Assembly (NCBI RefSeq): GCF_003326675.1
Contig: NZ_JPWF01000013.1
Span: 1 to 64,000 of the forward strand
Source: Thalassospira profundimaris
Lineage (GTDB): Bacteria > Pseudomonadota > Alphaproteobacteria > Rhodospirillales > Thalassospiraceae
Reading direction: 5' to 3'
Length of the DNA: 64,000 nt
Positions 54,940 through 62,949 of this stretch are shown one piece after another. Both the position numbers and the translations under genes were made by a program. Position 1 is the stretch's first letter, and each line of letters begins with the position of its first letter. The notes beneath the pieces were generated by a model. It was not told the origin of the DNA and made no database searches. It saw only the letters and a list, made by a program, of their open reading frames with translations.

Positions 54940-56763
54940 TTGACCCAGTTTTCCGAACTCGGCCTGGCCGAGCCGGTCCTTCGCGCATTGGCGCAAGAAG
55001 GCTATGACGCGCCGACACCCATCCAGGCGCAGTCCATTCCGTCCCTGCTTCAAGGTAAGGACCTGCTTGGTATCGCCCAGACCGGTACCGGCAAGACGGC
55101 AGCATTCGCGTTGCCGATTCTTGATCGACTTTCCAAAACCGAAGGCCGTACACCCAAAGGTGCCTGCCGTGTGCTTGTGCTTGCGCCGACGCGCGAGCTT
55201 GCCGCACAGATCGGTGACAGTTTCCGTGCCTATGGCCGGTTCCTGAATGTCCGTGTTGCTGTGGTTGTGGGCGGTGTTGCCCATGGTCCGCAGATCAAGG
55301 CGATTACGCCGGGCATCGAGGTTCTGGTCGCGACGCCGGGCCGTCTTCTGGATCATGTTGATAGTGGCAAACTGACGCTGAAGCATGTTGATGTGGTTGT
55401 GCTCGATGAGGCCGACCATATGCTTGATCTTGGCTTCCTGCCGCCGATCAAGCGCATCATCAAGATGTTGCCGCGTGATCGTCAGAACCTGTTCTTCTCG
55501 GCGACGATGCCGACCCAGATCGGTCAGCTGGCCGGTGATATGCTTTCCGATCCGGTCAAGGTTTCCGTGACCCCGGTTGCAACCACCCAGGAACGTGTTG
55601 ACCAGTCGGTTTACCTGATCGAGCGGACCCGCAAGCGTCAGCTTCTGGCAGAGCTTCTTGATAATCCGGCTTTCAAGCGTACGCTGGTCTTTACGCGCAC
55701 CAAGCGCGGTGCGGACCGTGTTGCACGTCATCTTGAAGCCAATAAAATCAGTGCAGCCGCCATTCACGGCAATAAAAGCCAGAACCAGCGCGAGCGCGCC
55801 CTGAACGCCTTTAAGGATGGTCAGATCGGTGTGCTTGTCGCGACCGATATCGCCGCACGCGGTATTGACGTTGATGGCGTGACCCATGTCGTGAATTTCG
55901 AGCTTCCCAATGTTCCGGAAAGCTATGTGCACCGTATCGGCCGTACGGCCCGTGGCGGTGCCAGCGGTACGGCGATTGCGTTCTGTGATGAAGAAGAACG
56001 CGGTCTTCTGCGCGATATCGAAAAAACCACCCGTCAGTCGATCCCGGTGATCGACCGTCGCGACGCAGAAGCCGCGGCGGCCGAAGAGGCACAGTCGGCC
56101 GAAGCACGCGAAACCAACCGTGGTCGTCGTGAAGGCGGCGGTCGTGGTCAGGGCCAGGGTCGTGGCCAGGGACGTGGTGCTGCAAATGGTCAGGGCCGTG
56201 GAAACGGTCGTGGTAATGGGAATGGCGGTCGCAATGCTGGTGGCAATGCCCGTCGTGACGGCGAAGGCAGCCGTGCAGCAGCCGGTAATCGTCCGGAACG
56301 TTCAAGTGATCGTCCGGCACGCCAGTCGTCCCAGCGTCGTGATGGCGAGGGAAATGCCAATGCACAGGCAGAGGTAAACCCGGCACTCGAAAAATCCAGA
56401 AGCCGTTACAAGGGCGGGATCAAATCCAGCCCGGCCAACGGTCGTGGAAATGGCCCGGCAGGCAATGCCGGTTCTTCCGATGGGCGCAAGCGCCCGGTCA
56501 AGCGCGTTGATTCCGATGGAAACCGCCGCGACCGTGCGCAGGGCGACAATTCAATTTCTTCCGGTCTGTCCTTTATGGGCAGCACCGAGGAACGCCGCGC
56601 GAAAGGCAACGGGGGCAATGGTGCCCGCAATGCCAATCCGCAAGGCAAGCGCGGCGGTGCGAACCGCAATCGCAATCCACGTGGCCCACAGTCTGGCGGG
56701 CAGCCGGGCGGATCGGGTCGCGCAAACTCTTCTGGAAAACAGTCGCGGCGTGAACGCGCCTGA
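54940..56763 (+). CDS. rhlE: DEAD-box RNA helicase, RhlE type, with Gly/Arg-rich tail
   Basis: The 607-aa helicase has the Q motif (FSELGLAEPVLRALAQEGYDAPTPIQAQSIP), motif I AQTGTGKT, Ia PTRELAAQ, II VLDEADHM, III SATMP, V DIAARGIDV and VI HRIGRTARGG. A long C-terminal tail from about 385 is rich in Gly, Arg, Asn and Gln (RGQGQGRGQGRG) and probably binds RNA. Start is TTG at 54940; an in-frame stop at 54919 leaves no upstream alternative. The next gene is a cold-shock protein, so shared cold or ribosome-assembly roles are plausible. Confidence 0.9.
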   Translation: MTQFSELGLAEPVLRALAQEGYDAPTPIQAQSIPSLLQGKDLLGIAQTGTGKTAAFALPILDRLSKTEGRTPKGACRVLVLAPTRELAAQIGDSFRAYGRFLNVRVAVVVGGVAHGPQIKAITPGIEVLVATPGRLLDHVDSGKLTLKHVDVVVLDEADHMLDLGFLPPIKRIIKMLPRDRQNLFFSATMPTQIGQLAGDMLSDPVKVSVTPVATTQERVDQSVYLIERTRKRQLLAELLDNPAFKRTLVFTRTKRGADRVARHLEANKISAAAIHGNKSQNQRERALNAFKDGQIGVLVATDIAARGIDVDGVTHVVNFELPNVPESYVHRIGRTARGGASGTAIAFCDEEERGLLRDIEKTTRQSIPVIDRRDAEAAAAEEAQSAEARETNRGRREGGGRGQGQGRGQGRGAANGQGRGNGRGNGNGGRNAGGNARRDGEGSRAAAGNRPERSSDRPARQSSQRRDGEGNANAQAEVNPALEKSRSRYKGGIKSSPANGRGNGPAGNAGSSDGRKRPVKRVDSDGNRRDRAQGDNSISSGLSFMGSTEERRAKGNGGNGARNANPQGKRGGANRNRNPRGPQSGGQPGGSGRANSSGKQSRRERA

Positions 56764-56841
56764 TTGTTTTTCGAACCTCTATAGGCGCACCCACGCGGGG
56801 TGTGTCGTAACGCCAATCAATACTCGATAGGAGATTTAAAG

Positions 56842-57051
56842 ATGGCAACTGGTACCGTTAAATGGTTCAACGCAACTAAAGGTTTTGGTTTCATTCAGCC
56901 GGACGAAGGCGGAAATGACGTATTCCTGCACATCAGCGCTGTTGAGCGCGCTGGCATGGGCCACCCGCAGGAAGGCGACAAAATCAACTACGAACTGCGC
57001 ACCGATTCCCGTTCGGGTCGCGTTTCGGCTGACGACCTGTCGGCTGCCTAA
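56842..57051 (+). CDS. cspA: Cold-shock protein (CspA family)
   Basis: The 69-aa single cold-shock domain shows RNP1 KGFGFIQ and RNP2 VFLHISAV, with the start MATGTVKWFNATKGFGF. It binds single-stranded RNA/DNA as a chaperone. TAGGAG lies 9 nt before the ATG, 78 nt after the helicase stop, and a strong terminator follows. Confidence 0.95.
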   Translation: MATGTVKWFNATKGFGFIQPDEGGNDVFLHISAVERAGMGHPQEGDKINYELRTDSRSGRVSADDLSAA

Positions 57052-57091
57052 TTCGGTTTGCCATTCCTTGTGAATGGCACCGCGTTAATGA

Positions 57092-57124
57092 AACCCCCAT
57101 CCGCGAAAGCGGGTGGGGGTTTTG
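57092..57124 (+). terminator. Terminator of the cold-shock gene
   Basis: AACCCCCATCCGC and GCGGGTGGGGGTT form a 13-bp stem with one G-U pair and a GAAA tetraloop, followed by T-rich sequence. Confidence 0.92.
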
Positions 57125-57149
57125 TTTTGTTTTGTTTTGTTTTGTTTTA
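57120..57149. repeat. Pentanucleotide TTTTG microsatellite (five copies plus TTTTA)
   Basis: Five exact TTTTG units begin inside the T-tract of the cold-shock terminator and end 14 nt from the GntR-type gene stop. Copy number could vary by slippage. Confidence 0.9.
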
Positions 57150-57162
57150 CCGGGATTTCGGA

Positions 57163-57840
57163 TCACGGGCGCAAAAAGGCGATCTTGGCGCGGGTCGCGG
57201 CACTCAGAACATGAAAATGCATGGCGTCGCGTGCGCCAGACGGGTTGTGTTCGCGGACATAGCGCAAAACCTGTTCATGTTCGGCCAGCGGGGCGGCAAT
57301 CGCCTTGGCATTGGCAAAGGGCAGCATCTGGTTTTCGTGGATGATCTGGGCGGCAGGATGCATGGCCTTGGCAAACATCGGATTACCTGACGCCAATAGA
57401 AGAACTTCGTGAAATTCTGTATCGGCCGTCGCCGCGGCAATCAGATCGTCATTTTCAAATGCGGTGCGCATTTCGGTAATGCTGGCTTCAAGGGCGGCCA
57501 GATGGTCCTTGTTGCGCATTTGGGCGGCCAAACCGGCGACATAGGGTTCGATGGCCAGCCGGAATTGATAAACCTGCCCGGCCTGGCGGTTGCGGTCCTG
57601 TCCCAGAGGTGGCTGATTCTGGCGGTCGGTGATGTATACGCCCTTGCCCGCGTGAATATGGATCAGGCCAATGGCCTCGAGCGTTGCCAGGGCTTCGCGC
57701 AGGCTGGTGCGGCTGATGCCAAGCTCGTTGGCCAGGATCCGCTGGGCCGGTAGCGAGTCACCGGGTTTTAGATCCTTGTTTTTAATCAGATTTCGAATAT
57801 CTCGTGCGGCGCGTTCCGGGGCGGTTTCGCTGCGTGCCAT
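57163..57840 (-). CDS. GntR-family (FadR/FCD) transcriptional regulator
   Basis: The 225-aa protein has a winged-helix GntR domain (about 8-75: RDIRNLIKNKDLKPGDSLPAQRILANELGISRTSLREALATLEAIGLI). An FCD ligand domain with metal-site-like residues follows (ADTEFHEVLLLASGNP and EHEQVLRYVREHN). It is divergent from a polar amino-acid ABC transporter and likely represses it. A TGGTC-A-GACCA site lies 15 nt ahead of its own start. ATG at 57840 with GAGGTGGG upstream is preferred. Confidence 0.9.
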   Translation of the reverse strand: MARSETAPERAARDIRNLIKNKDLKPGDSLPAQRILANELGISRTSLREALATLEAIGLIHIHAGKGVYITDRQNQPPLGQDRNRQAGQVYQFRLAIEPYVAGLAAQMRNKDHLAALEASITEMRTAFENDDLIAAATADTEFHEVLLLASGNPMFAKAMHPAAQIIHENQMLPFANAKAIAAPLAEHEQVLRYVREHNPSGARDAMHFHVLSAATRAKIAFLRP

Positions 57841-57854
57841 GTATTTTCCCACCT

Positions 57855-57867
57855 CTGGTCAGACCAG
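57855..57867. promoter_or_regulatory. GntR/FadR-type operator (CTGGTCAGACCAG)
   Basis: The perfect inverted repeat CTGGTC-A-GACCAG fits the TGGT-N3-ACCA pattern known for FadR-subfamily regulators such as PdhR. It overlaps the likely ribosome-binding/promoter end of the regulator gene, suggesting autoregulation and control of the divergent transporter. Confidence 0.6.
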
Positions 57868-58051
57868 TTTAAGCGATTTGAATATTCAAGATTTGCCGGT
57901 TTATAGCGGTTTTTGATCGATCTGGTATTTAATTTACGCCGAAGAAAAAATTATTCATAGACAAAAGATCAAAAAATGTGCAGCGTCTATTCAAGGTTAA
58001 AAATCGTGCATTAATGATCTCAGAAACTCTTAGACAAACGGGTAGAGGCTT

Positions 58052-58834
58052 ATGAAACAGTTCTTCAAAACCGCGATTGCTGCTGTGGCGATGCTTGCCG
58101 CTCCACTTGGCGTCGCATCGGCGGGCGCGCTTGACAGCATTTCCGAGGCAGGGGTTCTTAAAGTTGCCGTGCCGCAGGATTTCCCGCCATTTGGGTCGGT
58201 GGGCACCGATATGCAGCCGAAGGGCTATGACATCGATATGGCAGCCCTGATTGCCGAAGACCTTGGTGTCAAACTTGAACTGGTGCCGGTTACCTCGGCC
58301 AACCGTATTCCGTACCTGACCACGGGCAAGGTCGATCTGGTGATTTCAAGCCTTGGCAAAAACCCGGATCGTGAAAAGGTGATCGATTTCAGCGCACCTT
58401 ATGCCCCGTTCTATAACGGCGTTTTCGGTCCTGCTGATATCTCGGCCGAGAAGGCCGATGATCTTGCCGGTATGTCGGTTGGTGTGACCCGTGGTGCGAT
58501 TGAGGATCTTGAACTGACCAAGATTGCGCCGGCCGATGTCGATATCAAACGCTATGAAGACAATAACGGCACGATTTCGGCATTCCTTTCGGGTCAGGTT
58601 GACCTGATTGCAACCGGTAACGTGACCGCGGCTGCGATCATCGAGCGCAACCCGCCGCGTAAGCCGGAGCCGAAATTCCTGATCAAAAATTCGCCTTGCT
58701 ATGTCGGTCTGAACAAGGAAGAGCCGGAATTCATGGCGAAGGTCAACGAGATCATTGCAGCATCCATGGCCGATGGCCGTTTGAATGCGATTGCCGAAAA
58801 GTGGCTTGGTATTCCGCTTCCGGAAAAACTTTGA
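58052..58834 (+). CDS. Polar amino-acid ABC transporter substrate-binding protein
   Basis: The 260-aa protein has a signal peptide (KQFFKTAIAAVAMLAAPLGVASA) and a family 3 solute-binding domain. Typical segments are LKVAVPQDFPPFG, PKGYDIDMAALIAEDLGVKLELVPVTSANRIPYLTTGKVDLVISSLGK and a late GRLNAIAEKWLG. It delivers an amino acid or related cation/zwitterion to the two permeases and ATPase that follow. Ligand unknown. Confidence 0.9.
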   Translation: MKQFFKTAIAAVAMLAAPLGVASAGALDSISEAGVLKVAVPQDFPPFGSVGTDMQPKGYDIDMAALIAEDLGVKLELVPVTSANRIPYLTTGKVDLVISSLGKNPDREKVIDFSAPYAPFYNGVFGPADISAEKADDLAGMSVGVTRGAIEDLELTKIAPADVDIKRYEDNNGTISAFLSGQVDLIATGNVTAAAIIERNPPRKPEPKFLIKNSPCYVGLNKEEPEFMAKVNEIIAASMADGRLNAIAEKWLGIPLPEKL

Positions 58835-58872
58835 TCATTCTTGGCCACAGCTGACGGGATCGTTGCAGATCA

Positions 58873-59544
58873 ATGGCATATAAATTCGACTTTGGCGCGA
58901 TAGTGCCGCATTGGGAACTTCTGGTCGACGGGATGATCCTGACGGCAGAATTGACAGTGATCGGTGCCGTTGTCGGCGTCGGATTGGGGATCATGGGGGC
59001 GTGGGCGCGTGCGTCGCGCGCCCCGGTGATCAGCCAGATTGTGGGTGTCTATGTCGAACTGATCCGCAATACCCCGTTTCTGGTGCAGTTGTTTTTCATC
59101 TTTTTCGGTCTTCCGGCCCTTGGGGTGAAGCTGACCGAATTTCAGGCCGCCGTATTGGCGATGATCGTCAATCTCGGGGCCTATTCCACCGAAATCATCC
59201 GGGCAGGTATCCTTGCCATTCCGCAAGGGCAGATCGAGGCAGCACAAAGCCTTGCCATGAACCGGGTTCAGATTTTCCGTTATGTGGTTTTGCTTCCGGC
59301 ACTCAAGAAAATCTGGCCGGCCCTTTCAAGCCAGATCGTGATTGTGATGCTGGGATCGTCGGTTTGTTCGCAGATCGCGGCCGAGGAGCTGACATTTGGT
59401 GCGAACTATATTCAGGCGATCAATTTCCGTGCCTTTGAAGTCTATTTCGTGGTGACGGGTCTTTATCTTGTCATGTCGATCCTGCTTCGGATGGGGTTGA
59501 AAGTTTTGGGCAACTACCTGTTTGAACGGCGGCGTCATGTCTGA
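58873..59544 (+). CDS. Polar amino-acid ABC transporter permease 1
   Basis: The 223-aa HisMQ-family permease has about five helices and the EAA loop (EAAQSLAMNRVQIFRYVVLLPALKKIWPAL). VELIRNTPFLVQLFFIFFGLP is typical. It overlaps the second permease by 8 nt and is in operon with the binding protein (38-nt gap). Confidence 0.9.
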   Translation: MAYKFDFGAIVPHWELLVDGMILTAELTVIGAVVGVGLGIMGAWARASRAPVISQIVGVYVELIRNTPFLVQLFFIFFGLPALGVKLTEFQAAVLAMIVNLGAYSTEIIRAGILAIPQGQIEAAQSLAMNRVQIFRYVVLLPALKKIWPALSSQIVIVMLGSSVCSQIAAEELTFGANYIQAINFRAFEVYFVVTGLYLVMSILLRMGLKVLGNYLFERRRHV

Positions 59545-60190
59545 ATTTTCGTTATGGGATATTGTTTATAACCTGCTGCTTGCAGGGCGCTGGACAGTGT
59601 TGCTGTCACTGACCGCGTTCGTTCTTGGCGGGATTGTCGGCCTGTTGCTTTTGATGGTGCGTACGGCGGGCAATCCGTGGGTGGTCCGGTTTGTGCGCGG
59701 CTATGTCGAACTGTTTCAGGGCACACCGCTTTTGATGCAGCTTTTTATCGTGTTCTTTGGCCTGCCGTTGATCGGGCTTGATGTGTCGCCCTGGGTTGCT
59801 GCCACATTCGGGTTAACACTGTTTACCAGTGCGTTCCTGACCGAGATCTGGCGCGGTTGCGTTGAATCGGTGGGCAAGGGCCAGTGGGAAGCATCGGCCA
59901 GTCTTGGCATGAATTTCACCCAGCAGATGCGCTACATCGTCTTGCCGCAGGCCCTTCGTATTGCCATTCCGCCCACGGTCGGTTTTTCGGTCCAGGTCGT
60001 CAAAGGGACGGCTGTGGCATCGATTATCGGTTTTGTTGAATTGACCAAGGCCGGGACCATGATCACCAATGCGACCTATGCGCCGTTCACGGTCTATGGC
60101 TGTGTCGCGGTGATGTATTTCCTGATTTGTTATCCGCTTTCGCTGTTTGCCCGTCATCTGGAAGGAAAGTTCCGCAATGTCGCTCGTTGA
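59537..60190 (+). CDS. Polar amino-acid ABC transporter permease 2
   Basis: The 217-aa HisMQ-family permease has VELFQGTPLLMQLFIVFFGLP and the EAA loop EASASLGMNFTQQMRYIVLPQALRIAIPP. It pairs with permease 1 as a heterodimeric channel. The ATG at 59537 overlaps the previous gene, and its 3' end overlaps the ATPase gene by 14 nt. Confidence 0.9.
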   Translation: MSEFSLWDIVYNLLLAGRWTVLLSLTAFVLGGIVGLLLLMVRTAGNPWVVRFVRGYVELFQGTPLLMQLFIVFFGLPLIGLDVSPWVAATFGLTLFTSAFLTEIWRGCVESVGKGQWEASASLGMNFTQQMRYIVLPQALRIAIPPTVGFSVQVVKGTAVASIIGFVELTKAGTMITNATYAPFTVYGCVAVMYFLICYPLSLFARHLEGKFRNVAR

Positions 60191-60905
60191 ATTGCATGCC
60201 ATTCATAAAAGTTTTGGCGCGCTGGAAGTCCTTAAGGGCATCGATCTTTCCATTGACGAGGGGCAGGTGATTGCCCTGATCGGGAAAAGTGGTTCGGGCA
60301 AAAGTACGCTTTTGCGCACGATCAACGGTCTTGAGGCGATTGATGATGGTGTCATCATGGTGGATGGCAAGAAAATCAGCGAACGCGATACCGACCTGCT
60401 TGCCCTGCGGCTTCAGGTCGGGATGGTGTTTCAGCAGTTCAATCTGTTTCCGCATTACACCGCCCTTGAAAATGTGATGCTGTCGCCGCAGGTCGTCAAA
60501 AAGCAGTCAAAGGCCGAGGCCCGCGAAATCGCCGAGGAAATGTTGGCCAAGGTCGGTCTTGCCGACAAGATGATGCATTACCCCGATCAGCTTTCAGGCG
60601 GCCAGCAACAGCGCGTGGCGATTGCCCGTGCCCTTGCGATGAAGCCCAAGGTGCTTTTGTGTGACGAGGTGACATCGGCGCTTGATCCGGAACTGGTCAA
60701 CGAAGTGTTGGCGGTTGTTCGCCAACTGGCCGAAGAAGGCATGACCCTTGTGATGGTGACCCATGAAATGCGGTTTGCCCGCGAGGTTTGTGACAAGCTG
60801 GTCTTTATGCATCAGGGGCGCATTCACGAAACCGGCGATCCGGAAGAGGTGTTTTCCAATCCGAAAACGCCGGAGCTTTCAAGTTTTGTCGGGGGCTTGG
60901 CCTGA
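60177..60905 (+). CDS. Polar amino-acid ABC transporter ATP-binding protein
   Basis: The 242-aa ATPase has Walker A GKSGSGKST (about 36-44), the GMVFQQFNLFPHYTALENVMLSP region typical of GlnQ/HisP, signature [15 protein letters not shown] and Walker B VLLCDEVTSALDPE. It completes the four-gene transporter operon. Confidence 0.93.
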   Translation: MSLVELHAIHKSFGALEVLKGIDLSIDEGQVIALIGKSGSGKSTLLRTINGLEAIDDGVIMVDGKKISERDTDLLALRLQVGMVFQQFNLFPHYTALENVMLSPQVVKKQSKAEAREIAEEMLAKVGLADKMMHYPDQLSGGQQQRVAIARALAMKPKVLLCDEVTSALDPELVNEVLAVVRQLAEEGMTLVMVTHEMRFAREVCDKLVFMHQGRIHETGDPEEVFSNPKTPELSSFVGGLA

Positions 60906-61036
60906 TCACAGCCAGACAGGCTGTAATGGTTTTGTGACATCCTGATCGCGGGATGCGGAAAAAATTTCACTCTTTTTAGTTGAAACGCTAGAACGGTTCT
61001 TTGATATCGCCACCCGATAACAAGGACATCAGTGAA

Positions 61037-62281
61037 ATGCGCGACGGGGTTACAGGACCGGACAGTCCCGATGAAAAGCCAGCGATGAATGCCATGCTGG
61101 CGCGGCTTGACCGATATCCGTTGCTGGTTCTTGCACTGGTGCTGATCGGGGCGTTTGCAACAAGCTGTGTTGCGCCGCTGACCGGACTTTATGTTGTGGA
61201 AGGACTGGGCGAACCGCCCTGGAAAACCAGCCTTGTTGCGATTGTGCAGGTTTGCGTCACGCTTTTGACCAACCGGGCATACGGGCGTGCGATTGATCGC
61301 GGTGTGCCGATCCGTTTCCTTGTGATTCCGAGTATTACCTGCTTTGCGGCGGGGATGCTGTTGCTGGGCACGTTTCAGGTTTACTGGGTGTATCTGGCGA
61401 TTGTGTCGGTATTGCTTGGTGTCGGGTCCGGGGTTTTGTCGGTTGTCTATTCGTTCGGGCGGCTTTTTGCCGAGCAGACCGGGCGCAATATCGCCAAATT
61501 CAACGGGTTTCTGCGGATGCAGACATCGCTTGGCTGGATGGTTGGGCCTGCGGTATCGCTGACGGTTTTCGGAGCATACGGCTTTGCCGTGACCTATTAC
61601 GCGATTGCGGCATTGGCGGTGATCTGGTTTGGCGTTTGTCTTATGGTTGTGCCTGCGGCGTTTCGGACCCACCATCCCGGCATGCTTGATCCCAATGCCA
61701 AAGTCCCGTTCAATCGCGGGCTTTTGATTGCCTGTATTCCGGTGTTCCTGCTGGGGTCCGGGAATGTGGTTTTTGTGTCGGCCATGCCGCTTTATTTCTC
61801 GACCGAGCTTGGCCTGATGCCGTCTGCGGCCGGTCTTGAGCTGACCGTTAAATGCTTTGTCGAAGTGGTGGTGATTTATTACTGCGCATCAATCATTCGC
61901 AGGGTTGGTGAACGCAAGGGCATGGTGATTGCAGCGATCCTTGCCATCATCTTTTTTGGGGCAATCCACAGTGCGGACAGTTTGACCGATGTTCTTGTTC
62001 TGTCGGTGCTTGACGGGCTTTATTACGGTATCTTTGCCGGGATCAGCATGACGTTCGTTCAGAACTTTGCTCCCGAACAGCCCGGTGTCGCGACCAGCTA
62101 TTATATAAGTTCGCTTTTTGTCGGGGGACTGGTTGGCAATCTTTTGACCGGGCTTGTGGCCAGCGCATTTGATTTCCGCACGACAACACTTTTTGCCTGT
62201 GGCCTTGCGGCGATTGGCTGTGTTGTTTTGATGTTGATGCGCGAAGCAAAGCATTCAGAACAGACAACCGGGACTGCGTGA
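61037..62281 (+). CDS. MFS transporter, SetA-like sugar efflux family
   Basis: The 414-aa membrane protein has twelve predicted helices in two halves. Features such as YGRAIDRGVPIRFLVIPSITCFAAG, VYSFGRLFAEQTGRNIAKFNGFLRMQTSLGWMVGPAV and FVQNFAPEQPGVATSYYISSLFVGGLVGN match the SetA/SotA sugar-efflux type. Export of sugars or analogues is possible; substrate is not certain. ATG at 61037 is preferred over a TTG at 61001. A 131-nt gap separates it from the ABC operon. Confidence 0.82.
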   Translation: MRDGVTGPDSPDEKPAMNAMLARLDRYPLLVLALVLIGAFATSCVAPLTGLYVVEGLGEPPWKTSLVAIVQVCVTLLTNRAYGRAIDRGVPIRFLVIPSITCFAAGMLLLGTFQVYWVYLAIVSVLLGVGSGVLSVVYSFGRLFAEQTGRNIAKFNGFLRMQTSLGWMVGPAVSLTVFGAYGFAVTYYAIAALAVIWFGVCLMVVPAAFRTHHPGMLDPNAKVPFNRGLLIACIPVFLLGSGNVVFVSAMPLYFSTELGLMPSAAGLELTVKCFVEVVVIYYCASIIRRVGERKGMVIAAILAIIFFGAIHSADSLTDVLVLSVLDGLYYGIFAGISMTFVQNFAPEQPGVATSYYISSLFVGGLVGNLLTGLVASAFDFRTTTLFACGLAAIGCVVLMLMREAKHSEQTTGTA

Positions 62282-62322
62282 AGATGGCTTGACTTTCATC
62301 GCGGCCCGGCGATGATCGCGCC

Positions 62323-62796
62323 ATGTCAGAACAAATCCAAAATACGCGCCCGCGTTTGTTTGTCGATGCCGATGCCTGTCCGGTAAAGGCGGAATGCGAA
62401 CGTGTGGCCGAACGTCACCGGATCGAGATGATTTTGGTGTCCAATGGCGGTATTCGCCCGTCGCGTAATCCGTTGATCCGGATCGTGATCGTCCCGCCCG
62501 AACCCGATGCAGCCGATGACTGGATCGCCGAGAATGCCCGGGCGCGCGATGTGATCGTCACCAATGACATTCCATTGGCGTCACGCGGGCTTGAGATCGG
62601 GGCAAGGGTGCTTAAGGCCAATGGCCAGGAATTTACCGAGGCCAATATCGGTAATGCCTTGGCTGGGCGCGAGATTGCTGCCCATATGCGCGAAGTCACC
62701 GGCGAGCAGGGCCGAAATGCGGCCTTTACCCAAAAAGACCGGTCGAAATTTTCCAGTGCGCTTGAAGTTCTGGTTCAGGCCGTTTTGCGCGGCTGA
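62323..62796 (+). CDS. YaiI/YqxD family protein (UPF0178)
   Basis: The 157-aa protein shows the PIN-like UPF0178 pattern: RLFVDADACPVKAECERVAERH, DDWIAENARARDVIVTNDIPLASR and a C-terminal LEVLVQAVLRG. Conserved acidic residues suggest a metal-dependent nuclease fold, but no biochemical function is established that I know of. Confidence 0.9.
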   Translation: MSEQIQNTRPRLFVDADACPVKAECERVAERHRIEMILVSNGGIRPSRNPLIRIVIVPPEPDAADDWIAENARARDVIVTNDIPLASRGLEIGARVLKANGQEFTEANIGNALAGREIAAHMREVTGEQGRNAAFTQKDRSKFSSALEVLVQAVLRG

Positions 62797-62806
62797 TCAA
62801 AAAGAA

Positions 62807-62836
62807 CAGGCCGCCGAACAGATGTCCGGCGGCCTG
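62807..62836 (-). terminator. Terminator for the minus-strand aldehyde dehydrogenase transcript
   Basis: CAGGCCGCCG and CGGCGGCCTG form a perfect 10-bp stem; on the minus strand it is followed by TTCTTTTTG. It lies between the convergent yaiI-like and aldehyde dehydrogenase genes. Confidence 0.75.
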
Positions 62837-62949
62837 CACACAGGTCCTGATTTGTAAAGGGAACTTGGTACAAATCAGGCTTCCCCCCTGCGTAACTGAA
62901 CAAGACGGGAAACCGGGCGATTGCGCGCCCGGCTGGAAATGTTTGCGGC

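Noticed and set aside
54886-55932. 348-aa minus-strand open frame opposite the helicase
   Set aside because: It is antisense to conserved DEAD-box motifs and has no independent support.
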